Part shown: positions 1-6,555 of the stretch, in pieces
Layout of the letters: each line of letters starts with the position of its first letter
Position numbering within the stretch: the first letter of the stretch is position 1
Assembly: GCA_002413325.1 (NCBI GenBank)
Contig: DHWT01000043.1
Location: 1 to 20,216, forward strand
Reading direction: 5' to 3'
Length of the DNA stretch: 20,216 bases
Origin: Chitinophagaceae bacterium UBA5175
GTDB lineage: Bacteria > Bacteroidota > Bacteroidia > Chitinophagales > Chitinophagaceae
Translations under genes and position numbers: made by a program
The notes under the pieces: generated by a model
The model's database searches: none
The model's input: the letters and a program-made list of their open reading frames with translations, nothing else
Told to the model about the DNA's origin: nothing

Positions 1-675
1 CTGCTGGAAAACAGCCTGCTCGTATTGGAACAGGGTGTGGCAGAAGGCAGAAGGGTATTTGGTAATATTATCAAATATGTAAAGATGGCGGCAAGTTCGA
101 ATTTCGGAAATATGTTTAGTGTAATGGGGGCGAGTGCTTTTTTGCCTTATCTTCCGATGTTGCCGATTCAGGTACTGACCAATAATCTTTTATACGATTT
201 CTCCCAAACAACGATTCCGACAGATAATGTCGATGCTGACTGGCTTATCAAACCAAGGAAATGGGCTATTAGCGAGTTGCAGCGTTTTATCCTTTTCATT
301 GGCCCCATCAGCTCTATTTTTGACTACCTGACTTTCTATATCCTGTGGCATTTTTTTGATTGCCGGAATAATGCCGCGCTCTTTCACACGGGGTGGTTTG
401 TGGAATCTATTTTCACGCAAACCCTGATCATTCATGTGATCCGGACCAACAAGATTCCGTTTATCGAAAGCCGTGCAAGCTGGCCTTTGATCATAACATC
501 CGTCATCATTGTAGCAGCCGGGGCCTGGCTTACTGTTTCACCATTGGCTGAAACCCTCGGCTTTGTCAGGCTACCCACGCTCTATTGGTTATGGCTGGCC
601 GGTATTTTGATCGGCTATGTGTCTCTTACGCAGTTGGTTAAAAATTGGTTTAACCGGAAATTCATAGAGCAATGA
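1..675 (+). CDS. mgtA: Mg2+-importing P-type ATPase, C-terminal part (5' truncated)
   Basis: The reading frame is open from base 1, so the gene begins outside the window and only about 224 C-terminal residues are visible. These belong to the membrane domain of a P-type IIIB ATPase (MgtA/MgtB), an inner-membrane Mg2+ importer driven by ATP hydrolysis. Diagnostic stretches are the NIIKYVKMAASSNFGNM segment entering the C-terminal membrane helices, and the following LPIQVLTNNLLYDFSQ and IPTDNVD motifs typical of MgtA. After these come about four more hydrophobic helices and a basic C-terminus. The phosphorylation and nucleotide-binding domains lie upstream of the window. Nothing looks broken in the visible part. 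The TTG at base 25 is internal, not a start. The family call is firm; the ion specificity is inferred from family similarity. Confidence 0.88.
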   Translation: MLENSLLVLEQGVAEGRRVFGNIIKYVKMAASSNFGNMFSVMGASAFLPYLPMLPIQVLTNNLLYDFSQTTIPTDNVDADWLIKPRKWAISELQRFILFIGPISSIFDYLTFYILWHFFDCRNNAALFHTGWFVESIFTQTLIIHVIRTNKIPFIESRASWPLIITSVIIVAAGAWLTVSPLAETLGFVRLPTLYWLWLAGILIGYVSLTQLVKNWFNRKFIEQ

Positions 676-729
676 CATAAATGCATCCGGATATGTTTTA
701 TAGTTTTAGACCTGTGTATCTGATCCTGC

Positions 730-1269
730 ATGCTCAATCACTTAAAAATGGGTGACACGCTGCCAGAATATATTGAACGGCTTGAATTACTGGCTTTTTT
801 TGCCGGTTATCCGCTCGTATATAGCATCATGCACTTTATAGCGGGTGCCCGGGGCAGACCAACAGGTCCTTTTTGGAACAGGACGATAAAACTTCTGCCC
901 GTTGCCTATGCATTAACAGGAACCTTGTTTCTGGGACTTGTGTTAAAGGATATCAAGGCAGGTGCAGCCCTGAGACCCACGGATCTGTCTTTTCATATCT
1001 CTTTCCTGCAAATATGGGGTATCGTGGCCGTTCTGTTCTGGATTCCGCTGTTGGCTAAAAAGCCAGTTTACAGTTTAGCTCATAGCCTGATCTTTTTTTC
1101 CCTTTTGCTGAAAGATATCCTGATGGGACTGGGTTCCGTTTCAGGAAGGGACATCGTCAAAAACGATATGAAAATCTATGCGGTGAGTTTTCTCTTAAAT
1201 CTCATTTCTCTTGGAATTATAATCATATTTTATTTCTTTCTGGCACAAATAAGTGCACGCAAAAAGTAA
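730..1269 (+). CDS. Unrecognised multi-pass membrane protein
   Basis: This 179-residue protein has about five predicted membrane helices (roughly residues 18-38, 54-74, 88-108, 114-134 and 149-172), short polar loops and a basic C-terminus (SARKK), so it should be an integral inner-membrane protein. I do not recognise the family and see no catalytic or metal-binding motif. It lies 54 bases after the MgtA-type gene on the same strand, so read-through transcription is possible but not shown. The start is uncertain: the ATG at 748 (codon 7) is preceded by CTTAAAA, an A-rich context common for Bacteroidota starts, and may be the true start. The coding call rests on the uninterrupted hydrophobic pattern and same-strand context. 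Confidence 0.72.
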   Translation: MLNHLKMGDTLPEYIERLELLAFFAGYPLVYSIMHFIAGARGRPTGPFWNRTIKLLPVAYALTGTLFLGLVLKDIKAGAALRPTDLSFHISFLQIWGIVAVLFWIPLLAKKPVYSLAHSLIFFSLLLKDILMGLGSVSGRDIVKNDMKIYAVSFLLNLISLGIIIIFYFFLAQISARKK

Positions 1270-1346
1270 AACACTGGTTATAATTAAGCGCTTCCTCCCT
1301 CTTTTTGGTAGATGAAATACACCAGTTACCGCTATTTTCTGTGGTA

Positions 1347-1382
1347 GTGATAAAAGTCACGGCGGATTATGAGATAAGTCAT
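1347..1382. promoter_or_regulatory. Tandem CRP/FNR-type dyads (candidate operators)
   Basis: Two inverted repeats of the same design lie in tandem. The first is GTGA-TAAAAG-TCAC (1347-1360) and the second is ATGA-GATAAG-TCAT (1369-1382). Both have 4-base arms and a 6-base spacer, the layout of CRP/FNR-family operators (TGTGA-N6-TCACA). Their centres are 22 bp apart, close to two helical turns, so two dimers could sit on one DNA face. They lie 78-113 bases upstream of the YceI-like lipoprotein ATG and upstream of a candidate promoter. The pattern is seen directly; the regulator family is inferred. Short arms can occur by chance, but the repetition and phasing make it worth recording. Confidence 0.4.
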
Positions 1383-1407
1383 GATCGAATGTTCTATTCT
1401 GGAATAG

Positions 1408-1438
1408 TTTTGTTACCGTTTAGTTAATTATAATTTAT
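1408..1438 (+). promoter_or_regulatory. Candidate Bacteroidota-type promoter
   Basis: TTTTG at 1408-1412, then 18 bases, then TAATTTAT at 1431-1438, resembles the Bacteroidota sigma-A pattern of a -33 TTTG and a -7 TAnnTTTG element. The -7 element is imperfect. It would start transcription close to the ATG at 1460, giving a very short leader. Its position just downstream of the two dyads at 1347-1382 supports a regulated promoter for the three envelope genes that follow. Confidence 0.3.
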
Positions 1439-1459
1439 TATTCCCTAAAAAGGTTTTTT

Positions 1460-2257
1460 ATGAAACTATTTAGTAACAATACGCTCCTCGTCATATTGGT
1501 TCTTATCAGCGGATACGGGTATGTGATTGGTTGTACGCATGAAAATCTGCCGCCTCCGGCGCCTGCTTCAAATACACCAGTCATTGTGCATGGTTCGGAT
1601 ATCCTTTTGCCTGGCGAAATGACTAAAGGGGATACCACGCAGTGGAAACTGGATAAGGTTCATTCCAGTGTATTATGGTCTGGCAGTTATATTGGGGCAG
1701 CCGGATTATTGACCGGTCGGTTTAACCAGTTTGGTATGCACGATGTAAAAGACCCCGAAAAAACCTACTATGTCACCAAGGCCCAACCGTTGATGGATAC
1801 ATCCTGGGCTTTTTATGAAAATGCTCCGGAAAGAACCTATTTCAACGGTTATGTGCAGATAAACACATCCAACACCGGGGAACCCGGTCGGGATACCGGA
1901 TGTAATATTACAAACCTGGGCACCATAAAGATTATTTCGGGCTCCCAGAATCTGACTGATTCCAATCTGGCACAAATCCATTCCACCAAAGTGGAATTTG
2001 ATACCCAGAGCCAGGACTATATTGTCACATTCAACCTTACCTGGAAGGGATTGCTTTCTGCTCCGCTGACCCAGTCTATTGTCGGCAGATTGAAATACAT
2101 CAAAAAAGCTGTAGTCGGTGCCGGAACCACCGCACCCTATAGTGTGTTCGGTTTGCAGCTGAACTTCCAGTTCGACTGCAGGGACTTTGGCATCACAAGT
2201 ACCAGCATATCGGATAAAATTGATATTGAGTGCAACATGAATTTCAACAATAAATAA
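1460..2257 (+). CDS. YceI-like domain lipoprotein
   Basis: This 265-residue protein has an N-terminal hydrophobic leader and a lipobox ending at Cys25 (VIGC), so it should be a lipid-anchored envelope protein. A short proline-rich linker follows. From about residue 60 it carries a WKLDKVHSSVLWSGSY stretch followed by LLTGRFNQFGM. This matches the opening of YceI-family domains (an initial strand with HSSV, then a GxF(N/D) turn), a lipocalin-like barrel that binds isoprenoid-like lipids in studied members. The repeated phrase VQINTSNTGEPGRD fits the expanded loops of Bacteroidota variants. It is first in an apparent operon with the cytochrome-like lipoprotein (20-base gap) and the DUF5777-like barrel. 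The domain call is moderately confident; ligand and role are unknown. Confidence 0.75.
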   Translation: MKLFSNNTLLVILVLISGYGYVIGCTHENLPPPAPASNTPVIVHGSDILLPGEMTKGDTTQWKLDKVHSSVLWSGSYIGAAGLLTGRFNQFGMHDVKDPEKTYYVTKAQPLMDTSWAFYENAPERTYFNGYVQINTSNTGEPGRDTGCNITNLGTIKIISGSQNLTDSNLAQIHSTKVEFDTQSQDYIVTFNLTWKGLLSAPLTQSIVGRLKYIKKAVVGAGTTAPYSVFGLQLNFQFDCRDFGITSTSISDKIDIECNMNFNNK

Positions 2258-2277
2258 TCACCCTAAATGAAGTTATA

Positions 2278-2661
2278 ATGAAACGACTATTAATATATTC
2301 TGGTCTTCTCTTCGCCATGGGTGTTATTTTAACCGGGTGCTATAAGGACCTGAATATTCCACCCACAGTCATTAACCCGGACGGTCCTCCGCAGGTAGTA
2401 AATTATGGTACTGATCTGGCACCCCTTTTCAACACCAGTTGCGCAAAGTCCGGCTGCCATGTGAGCGGAGGCCATCACCCTTTTATGAATTCTGATATTT
2501 CATATAATGAAATCGTCAATGGGGGGTTTGTAAATACACTGGTTCCCAAGGAGAGTATTTTGTATATCATGATCAACAGCGACATGAAAGAGTACATTCC
2601 TTCTGCTACAGACAGACAGAAAGTGTATGACTGGATAAGAAACGGTGCGCCAAATAATTAA
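2278..2661 (+). CDS. Small lipoprotein with CX4CH cytochrome c-type haem motif
   Basis: This 127-residue protein starts with a lipoprotein signal, with the lipobox Cys at residue 21 (LTGC). The mature part begins with a short proline-rich linker, then a cytochrome c-like segment with CAKSGCH at residues 55-61. That is a CX4CH spacing, one residue longer than the usual CX3CH variant and two longer than CXXCH. The sequence around it (LAPLFNTSCAKSGCH, and a closing YDWIRNGAP) is typical of small c-type domains in Bacteroidota surface lipoproteins, and WIRNGAP is a common end to such domains. Met98 or Met103 could be the distal ligand. It lies between the YceI-like and barrel genes with short gaps, suggesting a shared envelope redox or scavenging role. 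Haem attachment is inferred, not shown. Confidence 0.78.
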   Translation: MKRLLIYSGLLFAMGVILTGCYKDLNIPPTVINPDGPPQVVNYGTDLAPLFNTSCAKSGCHVSGGHHPFMNSDISYNEIVNGGFVNTLVPKESILYIMINSDMKEYIPSATDRQKVYDWIRNGAPNN

Positions 2662-2682
2662 GTGATTTTAAAAAACTGATCA

Positions 2683-3675
2683 ATGAAAATTATTAATACC
2701 AGGAGGAGAAGCAGGCTGGTAACTGCAATCTGCCTCAGTATGAGCCTGCTTCTGTTGCAGGGTGTTGCCCTGGCACAGGACGACAGCACGGCACCCGCCA
2801 ATTCTACCGTAGCGGTTTTGCCGTCAAAACCGGTCAGGAACACGTTTCAGAGTCAATGGATTATCGATAATCAGACCGTAATGGTTCCCGTGAAAGGTTC
2901 ATTGGAATTGGATTTCCAGCATCGTTTTGGTGTATTGGGTAATGGATACCAGGATATGTACGGACTTTTTTCACCTTCATTCAATATTCGCATAGGTGCG
3001 AGTTATACCCCGGTTAAAAATCTGAGCCTGGGAATCGGTATCACAAAAACAGATTTACTCTGGGGTGCCAATGCCAAATATGCTATCATTACCCAAACCC
3101 CCGGCAAATATCCGGTAAGTGTTACATTTTTTGGAGACATGGCTGTGAATACCAAAGCAGATGCGACGTTATACGATGGCAGCGAGATCCAGCACAGCAG
3201 TGACCGGTATTCCTTTTTTTCCCAGGTGATCATTGCCAGGAAAATTTCAGATAAATTATCTGTGCAGGTAGCCGGAAGTCTGTCCCACCAGAATGCGGTA
3301 GGCGGGTATTATACCAAAAACGACAGCACCGGCACCGCCACTTACCAGTCCATGTACCATGATCATTTTGCCATTGCGGTATCTGCCCGGTACCGGATTA
3401 CCAATGTAACTGCGCTGATCGTTGATTATGACCAGCCCCTGACATCCCATCCTGCTTATAATCCAAATCCGAATTTGGCTTTAGGAGTGGAATTCAGTAC
3501 CAGTGGACATTGCTTCCAGATGTTTGTTACGAATTACAGCTGGCTGAACCCCCAGTACAATAATCTGTACAACAGCAACAGTCCTTTTTCCTATACAGAT
3601 AAGGCAACAGGCCAGTCTGTGAAGGGTGGTCAGTGGCTGATCGGGTTCAACATAACCAAATTGTGGAATTATTAA
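2683..3675 (+). CDS. DUF5777-like outer-membrane beta-barrel protein
   Basis: This 330-residue protein has a cleavable Sec signal (hydrophobic residues about 13-31, cleavage after ALA near residue 31). The mature chain alternates hydrophobic and polar residues with many aromatic residues near strand ends and closes with an aromatic residue (LWNY), as in outer-membrane barrels. The early segment with NTFQSQWIIDNQTV, then KGSLELDFQHRFGVLG, resembles DUF5777 proteins, which I know mainly as uncharacterised Bacteroidota barrels. No enzyme motif is visible. It is the last gene of the three-gene envelope operon and is followed by a terminator at 3728-3761. Partnership with the haem-type lipoprotein is inferred from gene order. 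The barrel fold is fairly sure; function is unknown. Confidence 0.75.
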   Translation: MKIINTRRRSRLVTAICLSMSLLLLQGVALAQDDSTAPANSTVAVLPSKPVRNTFQSQWIIDNQTVMVPVKGSLELDFQHRFGVLGNGYQDMYGLFSPSFNIRIGASYTPVKNLSLGIGITKTDLLWGANAKYAIITQTPGKYPVSVTFFGDMAVNTKADATLYDGSEIQHSSDRYSFFSQVIIARKISDKLSVQVAGSLSHQNAVGGYYTKNDSTGTATYQSMYHDHFAIAVSARYRITNVTALIVDYDQPLTSHPAYNPNPNLALGVEFSTSGHCFQMFVTNYSWLNPQYNNLYNSNSPFSYTDKATGQSVKGGQWLIGFNITKLWNY

Positions 3676-3727
3676 ACGGGTACCGGACTGAATGCAAATC
3701 AAGCCAATCCATTAACACGTAACCTAT

Positions 3728-3765
3728 AACCCCTGGTTCATAAAAAATTCAGGGGTTTTTTATGA
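3728..3765 (+). terminator. Rho-independent terminator with a competing second hairpin
   Basis: AACCCCTG (3728-3735) pairs perfectly with CAGGGGTT (3750-3757) and is followed by a run of T to 3761, a classic terminator 52 bases after the barrel gene stop. The same bases allow another perfect 10-bp hairpin, TCATAAAAAA (3738-3747) with TTTTTTATGA (3756-3765), which cannot form together with the first. The reverse strand also has a T-run after a CCCCTG-containing fold, so the site may work in both directions. Confidence 0.82.
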
Positions 3766-3832
3766 TCCGTTATCTTTATCGGAGTATAATAAAAAAGGAT
3801 TTTTTTGAAATTCTAAAATCCGTGATCAATCA

Positions 3833-4384
3833 ATGGATATTCTGAGTGCCATCAAGAAGCTGCATTACCGTTTAAAGTCAGCTTTTCAGTATATATTAGT
3901 TGTGATCATCAACCTGTTTTTATTTTCCTGTACCGGTCCTGTTGATCCGGGGATGAAAAACCACCAGACTGATAGCGTGCCGGCCCTGAAAAAGGACAAC
4001 AGGAAAAAGCCGCCTTCCAGTTTCCATGATACGGTAACCATCCGTGCACGGTCTGCTGTTTTTTTTCATCCCGATTCCCTGCAACTGATAAAAATTAAAG
4101 CAGTCAATGAAAAAATGATTTTTGAAAGCCTCATACATGATTGTTTTTATCAAATGAGGAATGCCCGTCTGGTCATTCAAAGAGACTGGCCGGATATTCA
4201 AATAACAGATATTTCAAAAATCCGCTGGCTGAATTTCATCAGGTCGGATGGCAAAAAGAAAATCATTGATCTGGATGCTGTCAATGACATATGCGGCATT
4301 TATCTATTTAATCCCATCCGGGATCCCGAACGCATTGATATGATGAATATCGATACAGAGCTGGAGTTTTACTTTAAAAAATAA
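3833..4384 (+). CDS. Unrecognised lipoprotein
   Basis: This 183-residue protein has an unusually long basic N-terminus followed by a hydrophobic segment (residues about 17-32) and a lipobox-like LFSC ending at Cys33, so it is probably an envelope lipoprotein. The mature part starts with a charged, lysine- and proline-rich stretch and continues into a mixed domain with no motif I recognise. No other ATG occurs before the lipobox, so the ATG at 3833 is the likely start. It stands alone between a terminator at 3728-3765 and the structured 4385-4694 region, so it is probably a single-gene unit. Its base composition looks more AT-rich than the cox operon downstream. The coding call rests on the lipobox and a clean frame. 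Confidence 0.6.
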   Translation: MDILSAIKKLHYRLKSAFQYILVVIINLFLFSCTGPVDPGMKNHQTDSVPALKKDNRKKPPSSFHDTVTIRARSAVFFHPDSLQLIKIKAVNEKMIFESLIHDCFYQMRNARLVIQRDWPDIQITDISKIRWLNFIRSDGKKKIIDLDAVNDICGIYLFNPIRDPERIDMMNIDTELEFYFKK

Positions 4385-4458
4385 AGGGTGTCCATTTTGA
4401 ATTTATGTAATCTGTCTGCTTTCACAGGAGGTTTATTCGTTTAAAATAATTATGCGGA

Positions 4459-4488
4459 GCCGGCGTATCGCCGGGTACCGGCATTTTT
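4459..4488 (+). terminator. Candidate terminator hairpin
   Basis: GCCGG (4459-4463) pairs with CCGGC (4478-4482) and is followed by ATTTTT to 4488. It sits 75 bases after the lipoprotein stop and could end that transcript. An overlapping inner hairpin, CCGGCG-TAT-CGCCGG (4460-4474), is compact and probably more stable, but leaves a short spacer before the T-run. The T-run is only five bases, so termination may be partial. Confidence 0.4.
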
Positions 4489-4560
4489 ACCTTCGTTTTC
4501 AGGATCATCCCTTAAAAGAATCAATAAGCCACCGCAGATTGGATTTATTTTTAATTGAGG

Positions 4561-4628
4561 TTATTCCGTATTCTTTTCCCGGGAGATTCCCCTGGATATT
4601 ACAGGAAGAACGCGGAATAAAACCGCGT
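4561..4628 (+). promoter_or_regulatory. Interlocking inverted repeats upstream of the cysteine desulfurase
   Basis: TTATTCCG (4561-4568) pairs perfectly with CGGAATAA (4613-4620), enclosing a smaller CCTG (4591-4594) and CAGG (4602-4605) stem. A rival stem, ACGCGG (4610-4615) with CCGCGT (4623-4628), shares bases with the first, so the two are mutually exclusive. This two-state layout resembles a leader attenuator or other cis-acting RNA for the desulfurase gene starting 67 bases downstream. There is no T-run right after the second stem, so a standard terminator switch is not evident. I do not recognise a known riboswitch class. Confidence 0.35.
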
Positions 4629-4694
4629 GTGCATTCAATTCAGTTTCATAAACCAAATCCTTCCTAATTTTATAATTAAATCTTTCCCGGTTTT

Positions 4695-5858
4695 ATGAAA
4701 CTACCTGTTTACCTGGACAACAATGCCACGACCCCCTGCGATCCGCGGGTACTCGAAGCCATGCTGCCCTGGTTTACCGAAAAATTTGGAAATGCCGCAA
4801 GCAACAGTCACCAGTACGGCTGGGAAGCGGCGGAGGCAGTGAAGATGGGTCGTGAACAGGTTGCTTCATTGATCGGGGCAGATCCCAAAGAAATCATTTT
4901 TACATCAGGGGCCACGGAAAGCGATAACCTGGCCTTAAAAGGAGTATTTGAGATGTATGCCGGCAAAGGAGATCACATTATTACTGTTCGAACGGAACAT
5001 AAAGCCGTTCTGGATACCTGCCAACACTTGGAAAAAAGAGGTGGCGAAATCACTTATCTTAACGTTAACAGGCAGGGATTGATCAGCCTGGAAGAAATGG
5101 AAGCAGCGATTACCGGCCGGACCATCCTGATCGCCATTATGTACGCCAACAATGAAACGGGCGTGATCCAGCCCATCCGCGAAATCGCTGCCATCGCCAA
5201 AAAGCACCGCATCATTTTTTTCACCGACGCCACTCAGGCCGTGGGCAAAATTCCGGTAAATGTTACCGGGGACGGGATCGATCTGATGTCCCTTAGTGCG
5301 CATAAACTCTATGGTCCAAAAGGGTTGGGCGCGCTCTATGTTCGCCGGAAGGATCCAAGGGTCCGCCTGGTTGCCCAAATGAACGGGGGTAATCACGAAA
5401 TGGGTATGCGGAGCGGTACGCTGAATGTGCCCGGCATCGTGGGTCTCGGCAAAGCTTGTGAACTGGCAGCAGCCTGTCAGTCAGATGAAAGTAATTCTCT
5501 ACAGGCCTTAAGGGATTACCTGGAAGAATCCCTGCTCCAATTGCCCGGATGTAGCCGGAACGGTTCTGCCGTTAACCGGCTGCCGCAGGTAACCAACCTG
5601 CAATTTGCAAATTGCCATTCCGGCGAACTGATGATCCGCCTGAACAAACATATCGCTGTTTCCTCCGGTTCCGCCTGCAGCTCGGTATCACCCGAACCCA
5701 GCCATGTACTGATTGCCATGGGACTTACGGAAGCGGAAGCCCATAGTTCTCTTCGTTTCAGCCTGGGCCGGTTTACTACCCGGGAAGAACTGGATTATGC
5801 CATTTCAAAAATCCGGGAGGCAGTGGGGCAACTGAATCCCGATTTAAGAATTATTTAA
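4695..5858 (+). CDS. Cysteine desulfurase, IscS/NifS type
   Basis: This PLP enzyme takes sulfur from L-cysteine, leaving alanine, and holds it as a persulfide for transfer to Fe-S clusters, thiocarboxylates or molybdenum cofactors. The 387-residue length is usual. It opens with YLDNNATTP, has TSGATESDN at 70-78, EHKAV at 101-105, and the PLP-binding SAHKLYGPKG with Lys204. The persulfide cysteine is Cys328 in SSGSACSS, at the IscS position. No iscU, iscA or regulator gene lies beside it, so it is not a standard isc operon. It lies about 700 bases before coxM on the same strand, so it could supply sulfur to the XdhC proteins or the MoeB-rhodanese protein downstream. That link is inferred, by analogy with a NifS-type enzyme working with XdhC in Rhodobacter. 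Housekeeping Fe-S work is the alternative. Confidence 0.92.
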   Translation: MKLPVYLDNNATTPCDPRVLEAMLPWFTEKFGNAASNSHQYGWEAAEAVKMGREQVASLIGADPKEIIFTSGATESDNLALKGVFEMYAGKGDHIITVRTEHKAVLDTCQHLEKRGGEITYLNVNRQGLISLEEMEAAITGRTILIAIMYANNETGVIQPIREIAAIAKKHRIIFFTDATQAVGKIPVNVTGDGIDLMSLSAHKLYGPKGLGALYVRRKDPRVRLVAQMNGGNHEMGMRSGTLNVPGIVGLGKACELAAACQSDESNSLQALRDYLEESLLQLPGCSRNGSAVNRLPQVTNLQFANCHSGELMIRLNKHIAVSSGSACSSVSPEPSHVLIAMGLTEAEAHSSLRFSLGRFTTREELDYAISKIREAVGQLNPDLRII

Positions 5859-5963
5859 TTGAAATATCATTTCTCCAACCATTCTGAATTCAGTAAATTA
5901 CAGAACTGCTAAACCATTTCCTTGAATCCATTATTCTAGTCAGGCCATTCAAAACACCAGCCT

Positions 5964-6404
5964 ATGTGCGGTAACGATTGCAAAGCTAAAAAATCCATCA
6001 GTCCGAAACAGGCTGCCGGGATGTGGAGTGGGTTACTCCTGCTCCTGATACCCAAATGCCCGTTCTGCTTTATGGCTTTTTCCAGTGTGCTGGTAATTTG
6101 TGGAGAGAACGGCACCGGGCACAGCAACCGTAATTTTTACTCGGCAACCACCCTGATACTTACGGCCATCTTTTGCGCAACCGCATTGCTCAGCATCATC
6201 CTGTATTACCGGCCGGGGAGAGGAAAATACGCCCTCCTGATGGCAGTCCCGGGCATGATAACCCTGATTTTCAGCGTAACCGCAGGAGGAGGTATTTCCT
6301 TATATTATACCGGGGCCTTGCTGGTGCTGGCGGGACTCCTGCGCAATAGTGGTTTATGGTCCTTATGGATGAAATCGATCCTTACGAAAAAAACTGCGTA
6401 CTGA
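5964..6404 (+). CDS. Small membrane protein with CPFC motif
   Basis: This 146-residue protein has an N-terminal MCGNDCK with Cys2 and Cys6, then about four hydrophobic helices (roughly 19-46, 62-82, 89-107 and 111-129). The first contains PKCPFC with Cys32 and Cys35. A paired-cysteine motif in the first helix of a small four-helix protein recalls MerC/MerT-like heavy-metal transporters, but the similarity is only in layout and I would not assign mercury transport. It could bind a soft metal such as copper. It lies 105 bases after the cysteine desulfurase and about 150 bases before coxM, on the same strand. A link to metal supply for the Cu-Mo enzyme downstream is only a suggestion. The reading frame and hydrophobic pattern support a real gene. 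Confidence 0.65.
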   Translation: MCGNDCKAKKSISPKQAAGMWSGLLLLLIPKCPFCFMAFSSVLVICGENGTGHSNRNFYSATTLILTAIFCATALLSIILYYRPGRGKYALLMAVPGMITLIFSVTAGGGISLYYTGALLVLAGLLRNSGLWSLWMKSILTKKTAY

Positions 6405-6555
6405 GTGCGCAGGTATATTAGACTATAGGCGGACTGCCGTCAAAAGAAGTCCTTTCCAATATCTTCCCTGTCCAGACAAAGAACACAATGCTTTGCTGTT
6501 TGCCATTTGGTTTAGTAATTACAAGAGATCATTCAGAAACACTAAAAATTACATT

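Larger units (their letters stand above)
4385..4694. other. 310-base intergenic region with several hairpins
   Basis: No gene is supported here. A 71-codon frame (4452-4667) has a basic, arginine-rich composition without a recognisable fold and no well-placed start signal. The AGGAGG at 4426-4431 is about 20 bases from its ATG, too far to serve it. The region holds a GC-rich hairpin before a T-run near 4459-4488 and a set of interlocking inverted repeats at 4561-4628, both listed separately. The rest is AT-rich, and the last 60 bases before the cysteine desulfurase start are suited to a promoter or leader, although I cannot fix a promoter with confidence. Confidence 0.6.

Noticed and set aside
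4452..4667. 71-codon frame in the 4385-4694 gap
   Set aside because: No family features, its AGGAGG is 20 bases away, and it overlaps strong inverted repeats that better explain the region.
4935..5396. 153-codon open frame antisense to the cysteine desulfurase
   Set aside because: It overlaps the PLP enzyme's conserved core and shows no domain.
6431..6452. GGACT/AGTCC hairpin before coxM as terminator or operator
   Set aside because: Only five pairs with a 12-base loop and a three-T run; too weak to annotate.
6493..6555. Upstream TTG start for coxM
   Set aside because: It adds 21 residues with no family counterpart; the ATG at 6556 gives the usual N-terminus.
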